61,976 bases of DNA from an uncultured Bacilli bacterium (GCA_934098295.1 CAKONV010000012.1:1-61976); one strand, 5' to 3'; shown: positions 26,968 to 36,332, counted from the first letter of the stretch. Translations and numbers: made by a program. The notes: generated by a model from the letters alone, not told the origin.

Positions 26968-28803
26968 CTATTCTTCCTTTCTCAAAATAATTCCGGCATT
27001 ACTTGGTAAATCAATTATTAATTTACCATTTTTTACTGAGTAATTATAGTCTTTCATTTTTCTCTTGCCACTATATTCTAAATCATCACTACAAATAATA
27101 ATTTTATATACACCATTTTCAACTTCTAAATTATATTTTTCATGGTCAACATATGCAAAATTAAGAATAGTTAATAATTTATTTTTTCTATCACGTCTAT
27201 AGTAAGCAAAAACACTATTTGTTTGATCATTTACAACAACCCATTTAAAACCATTCCATTCTAAAGTATCATTATATAAGCAGGAGTACTTTTTATATAT
27301 ATGATTTAAATCGGCAATATATTTCTTTAAAGATTGATGTTGTTCATACTGCAAACAACTCCAATCCAATTCTCTTTCTTCATTCCATTCCCTAAATTGT
27401 CCAAATTCCATTCCCATAAAAGATAATTTTTTACCGGGATGGGTAATAACATAAGTCATATAAGTTTTTACACCAGCAAATTTTTGTTCATAACTTCCTG
27501 GCATTTTTTCAATTAAAGATTTTTTTAAATGAACAACTTCATCATGGGATAAAGCTAAAATATAATGTTCGCTAAAAATATAAGTCAACTGAAAAGTAAT
27601 TAAGTTTAAGTTGCTTCCTCTATAAAGTGGATCAGTGCTTATATATTTTAGAGTATCATTCATCCACCCCATATTCCATTTATAATCATATCCCAATCCA
27701 CCTAAAGATGTAGGAGTAGTAATATTAGGGTACGTTGTTGATTCTTCGGCGATTAAAAGCAAGGAAGAATCATATTCTTTTAAACTACTGTTTACTTTTT
27801 TAATAAAAGCAATTGCCTCTAGATTTAAATTGTTACCTTGATTATTTAATTGCCATTCACCATCTTTTCTACCAAAATCTAAATATAACATGGAAGAAAC
27901 AGCATCGGTTCGTAATCCATCAAAATGGTATTTTCGACACCAAAAGTGAGCATTTGATACTAAAAAACTTTGAACTTCCGTTCTACCATAATCAAAGCAT
28001 CTTGTTCCCCATTCTTTATGTTCTTTTTTATAAATTGAAGATGGTTCATATAAAGGTTCTCCATCAAAATCAATTAAACCAAAAGCATCTTTTCCAAAAT
28101 GACTAGGAACCCAATCTAAGATAACCCCTATATCATTTTGATGACAATAGTCTACAAAATACATAAGTTCATCTGGTGTACCATATCTTGAAGTAGGGGC
28201 ATAATAACCGGTAACTTGGTAGCCCCAACTAGGATCAAAAGGATGTTCAGCTATTGGTAGCAATTCAATATGAGTATATCCCATTTTTTTTACATACTCG
28301 CAAACTTCCTTAGCTAACTTTTTGTATGAAAAAAAGTTACCATCTGCATAGCGACGCCAAGATCCTAAATGAAGTTCGTAAATATTTAGAGGTGAATGAT
28401 AATTTTGCCTCTTTTTTCTTTTTTCCATCCATTTTTCATCATTAAAAACATACTTATCAAGATTAAATATCTTAGAAGCATAAGCAGGACGTAATTCGCT
28501 ATGAAAAGCATAGGGATCACTTTTGAAAAACAAACGGCCATCACGACTCTTTATCGCATACTGATAGCAACTAAATTCTTTTAAATTATTAATTGATGTT
28601 TGATATAACCCTTCATTATTAATTTTTTGCATAGGGTTAGCTTTTGGATCCCAATTATTGAAATCGCCAACCACACTAACTTCTAAAGCATTAGGTGCCC
28701 AAACGCAAAATGAAGTAACATCAGGCGTATAATGAGCTCCTAACAAGTCATAGGCTTGATTAGATGTACCTTGGTGGAAATAATAAATACCTAATTTATC
28801 CAT
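26968..28803 (-). CDS. glgB: 1,4-alpha-glucan branching enzyme
   Basis: A 611-residue GH13 enzyme. It has an N-terminal CBM48-like domain (FCVWAPNALEVSVVGDFNNWD, about 32-52) and a central (beta/alpha)8 barrel. The barrel has GVILDWVPSHFGKD, the nucleophile region DGLRTDAVSSMLYLD (about residue 302), the acid/base Glu in LIAEESTTYP (about 350) and LALSHDEVVHLK (about 419). A C-terminal beta domain follows. It introduces alpha-1,6 branches. It is the first gene of the glycogen operon. Stop is TAG. Confidence 0.96.
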   Translation of the reverse strand: MDKLGIYYFHQGTSNQAYDLLGAHYTPDVTSFCVWAPNALEVSVVGDFNNWDPKANPMQKINNEGLYQTSINNLKEFSCYQYAIKSRDGRLFFKSDPYAFHSELRPAYASKIFNLDKYVFNDEKWMEKRKKRQNYHSPLNIYELHLGSWRRYADGNFFSYKKLAKEVCEYVKKMGYTHIELLPIAEHPFDPSWGYQVTGYYAPTSRYGTPDELMYFVDYCHQNDIGVILDWVPSHFGKDAFGLIDFDGEPLYEPSSIYKKEHKEWGTRCFDYGRTEVQSFLVSNAHFWCRKYHFDGLRTDAVSSMLYLDFGRKDGEWQLNNQGNNLNLEAIAFIKKVNSSLKEYDSSLLLIAEESTTYPNITTPTSLGGLGYDYKWNMGWMNDTLKYISTDPLYRGSNLNLITFQLTYIFSEHYILALSHDEVVHLKKSLIEKMPGSYEQKFAGVKTYMTYVITHPGKKLSFMGMEFGQFREWNEERELDWSCLQYEQHQSLKKYIADLNHIYKKYSCLYNDTLEWNGFKWVVVNDQTNSVFAYYRRDRKNKLLTILNFAYVDHEKYNLEVENGVYKIIICSDDLEYSGKRKMKDYNYSVKNGKLIIDLPSNAGIILRKEE

Positions 28804-28867
28804 TTCGTTCCTCCACTAATAAAGTGCTTAAAAACATGGAATTTTTTTCCATCTCTTTCTATTTTTT

Positions 28868-28896
28868 ATTATACCATATTATAAATTTTATTGCAA
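28868..28896 (-). promoter_or_regulatory. Glycogen operon promoter
   Basis: Minus strand TTGCAA (28896-28891), 17-base spacer, TATAAT (28873-28868). A short leader with a 6-bp hairpin (28837-28853) precedes glgB. Confidence 0.65.
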
Positions 28897-29007
28897 AGAT
28901 TAAACTAAAAAAGTAACATTTGTTAAAAAATTATTTACTTTGTTTTTTAATTTTTTCCTATTACAAAATTTATTTCAAATATTTTTTATGAACATTTTTC
29001 TTAAATA

Positions 29008-29036
29008 TTGATTTTTATCCAGCAATATGATATAAT
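29008..29036 (+). promoter_or_regulatory. Promoter of the zinc-ribbon membrane protein gene
   Basis: TTGATT (29008-29013), 17-base spacer, TATAAT (29031-29036). GGAGG precedes the ATG at 29089. Confidence 0.75.
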
Positions 29037-29088
29037 TTAATTGTTAAAAAAATTACTAATATATTAATAGATACGGAGGATTTAACTT

Positions 29089-29730
29089 ATGAAAAAGAAC
29101 AATCTTAGTTTAGTAATAACAGCTCTAATAATTTTAATTTTTGTAGCTATTATGGGAGAAAAATTTGCTGGCCTAGGTTTTAATATTTTGCCAATTGTCT
29201 TTGTTCTTTTTATCGTAATCCTAATTACATATTTTACTCAAAAGCCTAAAAAAAAGAAAGAAGACAATTCAAACGGAGCCTTTACTTCTACTGAAGTTAA
29301 TGAAGATGGTACTCCCATTGTTAAAAAAACTTCTACTTTTTATCGAGGTGGTGAATTTATGAATAAAGCGCCTAAAGGTGCAAAAATATTTGGGATTGTA
29401 TTTGGGGTTATTTGGACATTAATGGCATTATCTTTTTTTGGAGCCTTTTTTTCTAATATTGGCTTTATAGGAATGGGATCTTTCGGTTATGTTCCTATTT
29501 TTATGTGTATACTTTTTGTCTTTGTAGGTGTTTCTATCATTATAGGCAGCATTAAAAGTTTAAAAAATAAAAATGATAATCTTGATGAAGCTTTTACCAA
29601 TATTACTAAAAAAGAAAAAGCAGAAATTAAAAGATGTCCATATTGTGGTAGATATTTAGAAAAAAATCAATTCATTTGTCCTTCTTGTGGAGCTTCTGTT
29701 AATAAAGATGATAAGGACAAAGATAAATAA
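29089..29730 (+). CDS. Membrane protein with C-terminal zinc ribbon
   Basis: A 213-residue protein of unknown function. Hydrophobic helices lie at about 6-24 and 30-50, then a hydrophilic segment (about 52-95), two more helices (about 98-122 and 133-160), and a C-terminal double-CxxC zinc ribbon (CPYCGRYLEKNQFICPSCG, about 184-202). Zinc ribbons of this shape are frequent on small membrane proteins of Firmicutes and may mediate protein or nucleic-acid contacts. It has its own promoter, a strong RBS and a shared bidirectional terminator. It is one of only two plus-strand genes in the window. Confidence 0.8.
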   Translation: MKKNNLSLVITALIILIFVAIMGEKFAGLGFNILPIVFVLFIVILITYFTQKPKKKKEDNSNGAFTSTEVNEDGTPIVKKTSTFYRGGEFMNKAPKGAKIFGIVFGVIWTLMALSFFGAFFSNIGFIGMGSFGYVPIFMCILFVFVGVSIIIGSIKSLKNKNDNLDEAFTNITKKEKAEIKRCPYCGRYLEKNQFICPSCGASVNKDDKDKDK

Positions 29731-29767
29731 AAAATGATTTCGTCTTGAGTAAAGACGGAATCATTTT
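29731..29767. terminator. Bidirectional terminator between convergent genes
   Basis: A 16-bp stem with one G-U pair (left arm 29731-29746, right arm 29752-29767). It is followed by ATTTTTTT on the plus strand and TTATTTATC on the minus strand. It serves both the 29089 and 29784 genes. Confidence 0.9.
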
Positions 29768-29783
29768 ATTTTTTTAAGTTAAA

Positions 29784-30650
29784 TTATTCTACTTCAATAG
29801 TTTCTTCATGGTATGTTTTGGTAGTTGATAGGGTCTTATAACCTTTTAATAATACTAAACCAGTACAAACACATAAAGCTGCAAATAATAATCTACCAAT
29901 ACATGAGAAAATGCCCAAACCACCTGTTAGCAATGAATAATCAACATCAGAAACTAATTTAAACATTTTTTCAACAACACCAGTCATGATTAACACATCC
30001 ATAACTACACAAATACCAGCTGTTACAAACAAATAAATACTCAAGAATTTTAAATCATTCCAACAATGAGTTCCTTTGTTTTGATATTTAACCATACCAT
30101 CAACATAGCACATAACAGCTTTATAGTAAACACAAACGCCTACCATGAATACTAAATAGAAAATAGTTAATCCAAAATACTTCCAGAATGTAGCTGTTTT
30201 TGCCTTTTTAGCCGCAACAAGTAGTTCTTTTTGGGTAGTTCCTTTTAATGCGCTAATAGCTTGATTAGCATTAGTGCCAGCATTAATCCAAGCAAGAATA
30301 ATCATTATTAAAAGTACAACTAGTATTACAAATAAAAATACATATTTAACAGCATGAGCTGTTTGAAATAAGGTTGTACCCTTAGTACTAAATTTTTCTT
30401 CATTAGTCTTCAAATTAGCACTTCTAAAAATCCACATAGCAGCACATATGCATCCTTGACAAGCAAGGCTTATAATGCCCATGACATAGCCTCTATCTAA
30501 TATTGCAAGTACAGCATTAACTACAATAAAAGCTGTATAGGCAATTAATAAATAGAATAATTTAGGTGATTTTAATAAACCATTAAAAGTACTATATTCT
30601 TCAACGGTGATTGTCTTCGTTGTCTTTTCTACTTCATTTGTTAATCTCAT
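29784..30650 (-). CDS. Hypothetical multi-pass membrane protein
   Basis: A 288-residue protein I do not recognise. About five or six hydrophobic helices are visible (about 30-50, 55-75, 103-125, 157-177, 200-222, 245-268). Both ends are charged and cytosolic-looking (EVEKTTKTITVEEY at the start; KTYHEETIEVE at the end). A cluster of Cys residues in membrane segments (CQGCICAAM, CIGRLLFAALCVC) is notable. It is monocistronic with a good promoter and shares a terminator with the convergent gene. Confidence 0.75.
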   Translation of the reverse strand: MRLTNEVEKTTKTITVEEYSTFNGLLKSPKLFYLLIAYTAFIVVNAVLAILDRGYVMGIISLACQGCICAAMWIFRSANLKTNEEKFSTKGTTLFQTAHAVKYVFLFVILVVLLIMIILAWINAGTNANQAISALKGTTQKELLVAAKKAKTATFWKYFGLTIFYLVFMVGVCVYYKAVMCYVDGMVKYQNKGTHCWNDLKFLSIYLFVTAGICVVMDVLIMTGVVEKMFKLVSDVDYSLLTGGLGIFSCIGRLLFAALCVCTGLVLLKGYKTLSTTKTYHEETIEVE

Positions 30651-30701
30651 TGCTATAATCTCCTTATAAAATTCTTTATTAACGTTTTCATATCGTATAT
30701 T

Positions 30702-30730
30702 ATTATAACAAATAATTACTTTAATTGCAA
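30702..30730 (-). promoter_or_regulatory. Promoter of the 29784-30650 gene
   Basis: Minus strand TTGCAA (30730-30725), 17-base spacer, TATAAT (30707-30702). Confidence 0.7.
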
Positions 30731-30787
30731 ATAATAAGACTAAATAGTAACAAGATTTTTTAATGACTATTTAATCTCTAATTTAAA

Positions 30788-30835
30788 AACCTCTTAATTT
30801 TTTCAAGCAATTATACTTATTAAACTTAAGAGGTT
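30788..30835 (-). terminator. Terminator of ruvB-queA
   Basis: A 10-bp perfect stem AACCTCTTAA / TTAAGAGGTT with a long 28-nt loop, then TTTTT on the minus strand. Confidence 0.7.
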
Positions 30836-30859
30836 CATTCTAAAATTTTGTTTGTATTT

Positions 30860-31885
30860 TTATTTTATAAACATGGCATCGCCAAAACTAAAGAAACGAT
30901 ACTTTTCTTCTACAGCTGTTTTATAAGCATTAAGAATATTTTCTCTTCCAGCCAGACTTGATACAAGCATTACCAGAGTTGATTTTGGTAAGTGAAAGTT
31001 AGTAATCAAAGCATCAACTGCTTTCCATTTATATCCTGGATAAATAAAAATATCCGTATCCTCTAAGCATTCTTTGAAAGTTCCATATTTTGTGTAAATA
31101 CTTTCCAATGTTCTTGTACTTGTCGTTCCTACCGCCACAATTCTTTTACCATTCGCACGGGCAAGATTTAGTCTTTCCGCTACTTCTTTGCTCATATGAT
31201 ATTTTTCTGTATGCATTTTATGATTTTCAATCGTTTCTTCCGATACAGGTCTAAAAGTTCCTAAACCAACGTTTAGAGTAACATATTCAATTTCAACATT
31301 TTTTTCTTTTATTTTTGCAAGTAGTTCTTTTGTAAAATGAAGACCAGCTGTAGGAGCAGCGGCACTTCCATAATCTTTCGCATAAACCGTTTGGTATCTA
31401 CTTCCATCCTTTAACTGTTCATGAATATAAGGAGGTAGAGGCATTGTTCCAATTTCTTCTAATATTTCTAGGAAAATACCTTCGTATATCATTTTAAAAT
31501 AGTGTATTCCTTCATCTTCTTTTTTTATGCATTCCGCTTTTAATTTACCATTATTAAAAGATATTATAGTACCTTCCTTTACTCTTCTACTTGGTTTTAC
31601 TAAAGCTTGCCAAATATTAGGTTCTACTTCTTTTAGTAATAATAGTTCAATGTTAGCATCGGTATCTATTTTTTTACCATAAATTCTTGATGGTAAAACT
31701 TTAGTATCATTTAATACCAAAACATCATTTGGTGTAAGCATATCTAGAATGTCACTAAAATGATGATGCGAAATAGCACCTGTATTTTTATCTAAAACCA
31801 TTAGTCTAGAAGAACTGCGATCCTCTAAAGGTGTCTGAGCAATAAGTTCTTCGGGTAAATAGTAATCAAAATCTTCAATTTTCAA
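30860..31885 (-). CDS. queA: S-adenosylmethionine:tRNA ribosyltransferase-isomerase QueA
   Basis: A 341-residue enzyme. It starts MKIEDFDYYLPEELIAQTPLE with a TTG start codon overlapping the ruvB TGA (TTGA). No ATG alternative fits, and RBS AGAGGTGG lies inside ruvB. Family motifs: DRSSSRLMVLD, VLVLNDTKVLPSRI, MPLPPYI, GSAAAPTAGLHFT, VTLNVGLGTFRPV, VGTTSTRTLES and ITNFHLPKSTLVMLVS. It transfers the ribosyl moiety of SAM to preQ1 at tRNA position 34, making epoxyqueuosine. QueH, encoded at 51301-51927, would perform the next step. Confidence 0.96.
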   Translation of the reverse strand: MKIEDFDYYLPEELIAQTPLEDRSSSRLMVLDKNTGAISHHHFSDILDMLTPNDVLVLNDTKVLPSRIYGKKIDTDANIELLLLKEVEPNIWQALVKPSRRVKEGTIISFNNGKLKAECIKKEDEGIHYFKMIYEGIFLEILEEIGTMPLPPYIHEQLKDGSRYQTVYAKDYGSAAAPTAGLHFTKELLAKIKEKNVEIEYVTLNVGLGTFRPVSEETIENHKMHTEKYHMSKEVAERLNLARANGKRIVAVGTTSTRTLESIYTKYGTFKECLEDTDIFIYPGYKWKAVDALITNFHLPKSTLVMLVSSLAGRENILNAYKTAVEEKYRFFSFGDAMFIK

Positions 31886-32880
31886 AATAATCCACCTCTT
31901 TTAATTCCTAAATGTTCATAGGCTTTATCCGTAGCTACTCTTCCACGGTGTGTTCTTATAATAAATCCTTCTTGTAAAAGGTAAGGTTCATTCACATCTT
32001 CGATTGTTACTGCCTCTTCAGAAATAGTAGCAGCTAAAGCTTCTAAACCAACTGGGCCGCCTTTAAAACGATTTATTAAGCCATCTAAGTATTTACGGTC
32101 CGTAATGTCTAATCCTGCTTTATCAATATTTAATTTTTCTAACGCATAATCTGTAACTTTTTTGGTTATTGTTTCTAGTTTTTCATATTGAGCAAAGTCT
32201 CTAATTCTTCTAAATAAACGATTGGCAATTCTTGGTGTGCCTCTACTTCTTTTAGCAAGTTCCAATGTTGCATCACTATCTATATTATAATTTAATATTT
32301 TCGAAGTTCTTTTTATGATAGTGGATAATTCATCTTTATTATAATAGTGTAAAGAATGAATTATTCCAAATCGGTCACGCATTGGCGCTGTTAAGTCACC
32401 AAATCTAGTTGTAGCACCAACTAAAGTAAATGGTGGTAAATTCATTCTTAAAGTTGAAGCACCTGTATCTTTACCAATTACAATATCAATTACATAATCT
32501 TCCATTGCGGAATATAACATTTCTTCCATAACTTTTGGTAATCTATGAATTTCGTCAATAAATAAGATATCTCCAGGTTCAAGTTCTGCTAGAATTGAAG
32601 CCAAATCGCCAGGTCTAGATAAAGCTGGTCCCGTTGTTACTTTAATTCCGTGTCCCATTTCATTAGCGATAACATGAGCTAAAGTTGTTTTTCCAAGTCC
32701 GGGAGGGCCGAATAATAAAACATGATCTAAAGGTTCTTCACGCATTTTAGCAGTTGTGATATATACTCTTAACATTTCTTTTATTTCTTCTTGACCAACA
32801 TATTCATTTAATAGTTGTGGTCGCAAAGTCACTTCTATTTCGTCACCATCGATCATTTTTTGGTCTACTACTTTTTCCAT
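31882..32880 (-). CDS. ruvB: Holliday junction branch-migration helicase RuvB
   Basis: About 332 residues, starting MEKVVDQKMIDGDE at 32880, where AAGGAAAGGAT is a good RBS; the longer in-frame start at 33003 would run into ruvA on the other strand and has no homology. It shows LRPQLLNEYVGQEEIKEML, Walker A LLFGPPGLGKTTLAHVIA, Walker B DILFIDEIHRL, the sensor GATTRFGDLTAPMRDRFG and the C-terminal winged helix ending GRVATDKAYEHLGIKRGG. It is divergent from ruvA rather than downstream of it. Confidence 0.96.
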   Translation of the reverse strand: MEKVVDQKMIDGDEIEVTLRPQLLNEYVGQEEIKEMLRVYITTAKMREEPLDHVLLFGPPGLGKTTLAHVIANEMGHGIKVTTGPALSRPGDLASILAELEPGDILFIDEIHRLPKVMEEMLYSAMEDYVIDIVIGKDTGASTLRMNLPPFTLVGATTRFGDLTAPMRDRFGIIHSLHYYNKDELSTIIKRTSKILNYNIDSDATLELAKRSRGTPRIANRLFRRIRDFAQYEKLETITKKVTDYALEKLNIDKAGLDITDRKYLDGLINRFKGGPVGLEALAATISEEAVTIEDVNEPYLLQEGFIIRTHRGRVATDKAYEHLGIKRGGLF

Positions 32881-32896
32881 ACTAATTATCCTTTCC

Positions 32897-32925
32897 TTGC
32901 ATTTTTGATATTGTTGTGATATAAT
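32897..32925 (+). promoter_or_regulatory. ruvA promoter
   Basis: TTGCAT (32897-32902), 17-base spacer, TATAAT (32920-32925), in the 75-base divergent gap with ruvB. I see no equally good promoter for ruvB here. Confidence 0.7.
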
Positions 32926-32955
32926 TAATTTATTAAAATTGGAGGTATCTTTCTT

Positions 32956-33522
32956 ATGTATAGTTATCTTAAAGGAGAAATAACTGAAATTAATGCTAGC
33001 CACATAACAATCGAAGTTTATGGGGTAGGATATCTTGTTAAAGTTGCTAATCCTTATTCATTTGTTTTAAACGAAAATATTACTCTTTTTATTCATCAAG
33101 CTGTTCGTGAAGATGCCATTGAACTATATGGTTTTCACAATCATAATGAAAAAGAGATGTTCGAAAAACTAATTAGTGTTAAAGGATTAGGTCCTAAAGG
33201 AGCTCTTGCGATTCTCGCTTCTTGTACCAGTAGTGATATTAAAGAAGCAGTGGAAGCAAGTAACGCTAAATTTTTCGTTAAATTTCCCGGAATTGGAAAT
33301 AAGCTTAGTCAGCAAATCATCCTTGATTTAAAGGGCAAAATTGACTTTGATAGTACTGATAATAATCCTAACGATGAAAGAATTGAACAAATTAGTTTAG
33401 CTTTAAAATCTTTAGGATATAACAATACGGAAATCAAAAATGTCACTAAAAAACTTAAATTAGAAAAAGATACAACAATTAGTGATGCTATCAAAATAGC
33501 ATTAAAATTATTAAAAATGTAA
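32956..33522 (+). CDS. ruvA: Holliday junction DNA helicase subunit RuvA
   Basis: A 188-residue protein. It has an N-terminal OB domain (MYSYLKGEITEINASHITIEVYGVGYLV), tandem helix-hairpin-helix motifs (ISVKGLGPKGALAIL and FVKFPGIGNKLSQQIILDLKGK) and a C-terminal RuvB-contacting domain (IEQISLALKSLGYNN). It binds four-way junctions and loads RuvB. It is on the plus strand, convergent to ffh; the intergenic terminator reaches into the ffh 3' end. Confidence 0.95.
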   Translation: MYSYLKGEITEINASHITIEVYGVGYLVKVANPYSFVLNENITLFIHQAVREDAIELYGFHNHNEKEMFEKLISVKGLGPKGALAILASCTSSDIKEAVEASNAKFFVKFPGIGNKLSQQIILDLKGKIDFDSTDNNPNDERIEQISLALKSLGYNNTEIKNVTKKLKLEKDTTISDAIKIALKLLKM

Positions 33523-33527
33523 TAAAC

Positions 33528-33557
33528 AGGAGGAACCGTTAAATACGGAAGCCTCCT
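33528..33557 (+). terminator. ruvA terminator overlapping the ffh 3' end
   Basis: Outer stem AGGAGG / CCTCCT, inner stem CCGT / ACGG with loop TAAAT, followed on the plus strand by TTATTTTTTCC. Its right half encodes the last residues and stop of Ffh on the minus strand. Confidence 0.8.
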
Positions 33558-34942
33558 TTATTTTTTCCTTTACCTTTTTTTACCTTAGGAGCCTTTATTG
33601 GCATACCTCCCCTATTAGCTGTCTTTGCAAGTTCTTCCTCACTCATGCCAGCAAAAGAACGCATTTGTTTGCGCATTTCTTCAAATCGTTTTGTAAGAGC
33701 ATTAATCTCTTGATATGGTCTACCACTACCATCAGCTATTCTTTTCTTACGAGAAAAACTAGTTGCAACTAAATCCGGATTTTTTCTTTCTTCTTTAGTC
33801 ATTGAGCCAATTGCAGCTTCAATATAAGCAAATTGATTATCATCAATATCAATATTTTTAATTTTTGAGCCTAAACCAGGTATCAATCCTAATAAGCCTT
33901 TTAAAGAGCCCATTTTTTTAATCATTTTGATTTGATCTAAGAAATCATTATAAGTGAAGATACCTTTTTGCATCTTCTCAGCCATTTTCATAGCATCAGT
34001 TTCATCAATATTAGCAGTTGCTTTTTCAATAAGACTAATTACATCGCCCATTCCTAAAATTCTTTTAGCCATTCTTTCAGGATGGAAAACTTCAAGTTGG
34101 TCCATTTTTTCACCAACACCAACAAATTTAATAGGAATATTAGTCATATAACGAATGGATAAAGCAGCTCCACCTCTCGTATCAGAATCTAATTTTGTAA
34201 GTAAACATCCTGTTACATTTAATTTTTCATGGAATGTCATAGCTACGTTAACGGCATCTTGACCAGTCATAGCATCGATAGTAAGTAATATTTCATCAGG
34301 TGAGGCGATTTCTTTAATGTCTACTAATTCTTGCATCAAAGGTTCATCTATTTGTAAACGACCAGCCGTATCAATAATCATTAAATTAAAATTATTTTCT
34401 TTAGCATATTCTAAAGCCTTTTTGACGATGACTTGAGGCTTTGTCATGATGCCCATTTGGAAAACTTCAACATCTAATTGTCTACCAAGTTGCATAAGTT
34501 GATTAACAGCAGCTGGTCGATAAATATCACAAGCCACTAATAATGGTTTTAAATGATTGTTCTTTCTTAAATAAGATGCAAGTTTAGCAGCATGGGTTGT
34601 TTTACCAGAACCTTGTAAACCGCACATTAATATGATGCTCAATCCCGATTTTTTTAGATTTATAGGAACCGCAGCATCTCCCATCAATTTTACAAGTTCT
34701 TCATAAACAATTTTCACTACTTGATCACCAGGTGTTAAAGACTTCATTACTCTTTCGCCCAATGATGCTTCTTTTACATCAGCAATAAATTGTTTAACAA
34801 TTTTATAGTTTACATCAGCTTCTAATAAAGCTACGCGGATTTCGCGCATGGCAAGATCTATATCATTTTCATTTAATTTTCCTCGTCCTGTTAAACGACG
34901 AAGGCTCATTTGAATTCGTTCAGATAATGTTTCTAAAGGCAT
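33539..34942 (-). CDS. ffh: Signal recognition particle protein Ffh
   Basis: A 467-residue SRP54 GTPase. The N domain begins MPLETLSERIQMSLRRLTGRGKLNENDID. The G domain shows CGLQGSGKTTHAAKLA, DIYRPAAVNQL, IDTAGRLQIDEPLM and LTKLDSDTRGGAAL. The methionine-rich M domain (from about 330) binds 4.5S RNA and signal peptides. The Lys/Gly-rich tail ends KGGFRI. Cotranscribed behind ftsY and ylxM; no SRP RNA gene is seen in this window. Confidence 0.97.
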   Translation of the reverse strand: MPLETLSERIQMSLRRLTGRGKLNENDIDLAMREIRVALLEADVNYKIVKQFIADVKEASLGERVMKSLTPGDQVVKIVYEELVKLMGDAAVPINLKKSGLSIILMCGLQGSGKTTHAAKLASYLRKNNHLKPLLVACDIYRPAAVNQLMQLGRQLDVEVFQMGIMTKPQVIVKKALEYAKENNFNLMIIDTAGRLQIDEPLMQELVDIKEIASPDEILLTIDAMTGQDAVNVAMTFHEKLNVTGCLLTKLDSDTRGGAALSIRYMTNIPIKFVGVGEKMDQLEVFHPERMAKRILGMGDVISLIEKATANIDETDAMKMAEKMQKGIFTYNDFLDQIKMIKKMGSLKGLLGLIPGLGSKIKNIDIDDNQFAYIEAAIGSMTKEERKNPDLVATSFSRKKRIADGSGRPYQEINALTKRFEEMRKQMRSFAGMSEEELAKTANRGGMPIKAPKVKKGKGKNKGGFRI

Positions 34943-34944
34943 TC

Positions 34945-35274
34945 TTATTCCCTTTCTTCTAGTTGATTGATAATTTCTAATCCAATTTCATCAACATGAT
35001 TTTTTAATTTATTTAACTTTTCATTAATAAACTGATCTTTTTGATACAGTCTTAATTTTTTTTCATATTCATCAAGTTGGGAAGTTACTTTTTTTAAAGC
35101 ATCCCAAACTGCATTTTTGCTAATACTATTAGCTACCGCAATTTCTGATAAGCTATAATCTTCATCATAATAACTAATAAAAAAATCTTTTTGTTTTTCG
35201 GTAAGTAATGATTGATAGTAAGAAAATAGTACCGTATAATGCGTTTTTTTATCAAGTTCTTTTTGATCTATCAT
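34945..35274 (-). CDS. ylxM: YlxM family SRP-associated helix-turn-helix protein
   Basis: A 109-residue helical protein. A DNA-binding-like helix-turn-helix (SLSEIAVANSISKNAVWDALKK) follows YSLLTEKQKDFFISYYDEDY, the family hallmark. It sits between ftsY and ffh as usual. In streptococci YlxM stimulates the SRP GTPase cycle, but here the role is inferred from family and position. Two-base gap to ffh. Confidence 0.92.
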   Translation of the reverse strand: MIDQKELDKKTHYTVLFSYYQSLLTEKQKDFFISYYDEDYSLSEIAVANSISKNAVWDALKKVTSQLDEYEKKLRLYQKDQFINEKLNKLKNHVDEIGLEIINQLEERE

Positions 35275-35280
35275 TTCTTC

Positions 35281-36243
35281 TTATTCATCCTCATTAAATA
35301 AGCTATTAATATAATCTTCTAAATCAAAATATTCCAAATCATCAAGTTTTTCACCCAAACCAACCATTTTTATTGGTAAGTTATATTTGTCTCTAATAGC
35401 TAGAACAATTCCACCTTTGCTGGTACCATCTAGTTTTGTTAAAACAACACCAGTAACATTGGTAACTTCCATAAATGCTTCGGCTTGGCTTAAACCATTT
35501 TGTCCAGTTGTTGCATCGATTACTAGGAGTGTTTCATGAGGAGCGCCAACAACTTCTCTTTCAATGACTCTATTCATTTTAGCAAGTTCGGCCATTAAGC
35601 CAGCTTTATTTTGTAATCTTCCAGCTGTATCACATAATAAAACATCATAATGTTCATCTTTAGCTTTTTTTAAAGCATCATATATAACGCTTGAAGGATC
35701 AGTTGCTCCTTTTTTTATAACAATATCAACTTTTACTCTTTTTGCCCATTCTTCTAATTGATCAACCGCACCAGCTCTAAAAGTATCTCCAGCAGCAAGT
35801 AAAACTTTTTTACCTTCATTTTTTAACTTATTAGCGATTTTTGCAATTGTTGTTGTTTTACCAACACCATTAACACCAACAAAAAGGAAAACACTTAAAC
35901 CATTTTTTTGAATATTTAAGTTGTTATTGACTATTTCTCCTTTTAAATATAAATCAAACATTTTGTCAACAATTATAGGTTGAAGTTCTTCAGTGGTTTT
36001 ACATTCCTTAACTCTCGGATCCGCCTTTAAAGAATCAATAAATGATAAAGTTGTTTCTACGCCAACATCAGCCATTATAAAAATATCTGTTAAATCATCA
36101 AACAAATCTTCAGTGATTTGACTATAACCGGACAAAACCGCTTTTAATCTACTAATCAAGCCACTTCTTGTTTTTTTCATCCCTAAATTATATTTTTTTG
36201 TTTGTTCTGTTTGTTTCTTTTTTCTGCCAAATAAAAATCCCAT
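35281..36243 (-). CDS. ftsY: SRP receptor FtsY
   Basis: A 320-residue GTPase with a short basic N-terminus (MGFLFGRKKKQ) instead of the long acidic A domain, as in many Firmicutes. It has the NG domains with LFVGVNGVGKTTTIAKIA, AAGDTFRAGAVDQLEEWA, DTAGRLQNKAGLM and LTKLDGTSKGG. It docks Ffh-ribosome complexes to the membrane. It is the first gene of ftsY-ylxM-ffh, with RBS GAGAGG and a near-consensus promoter about 60 bases upstream. Confidence 0.97.
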   Translation of the reverse strand: MGFLFGRKKKQTEQTKKYNLGMKKTRSGLISRLKAVLSGYSQITEDLFDDLTDIFIMADVGVETTLSFIDSLKADPRVKECKTTEELQPIIVDKMFDLYLKGEIVNNNLNIQKNGLSVFLFVGVNGVGKTTTIAKIANKLKNEGKKVLLAAGDTFRAGAVDQLEEWAKRVKVDIVIKKGATDPSSVIYDALKKAKDEHYDVLLCDTAGRLQNKAGLMAELAKMNRVIEREVVGAPHETLLVIDATTGQNGLSQAEAFMEVTNVTGVVLTKLDGTSKGGIVLAIRDKYNLPIKMVGLGEKLDDLEYFDLEDYINSLFNEDE

Positions 36244-36303
36244 TTTTACCTCTCTATTTTTATTATATTATTCATTATCATAATTATTAATCTACTAGTA
36301 TAT

Positions 36304-36332
36304 ATTATACATTATATATGCATTTTTTTCAA
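36304..36332 (-). promoter_or_regulatory. ftsY operon promoter
   Basis: Minus strand TTGAAA (36332-36327), 17-base spacer, TATAAT (36309-36304). It lies downstream of the small-RNA terminator, so ftsY does not depend on the upstream RNA. Confidence 0.75.

Noticed and set aside
31882..33003. The longer ruvB frame start at 33003
   Set aside because: It would overlap the start of ruvA on the other strand; the RBS and homology support 32880.
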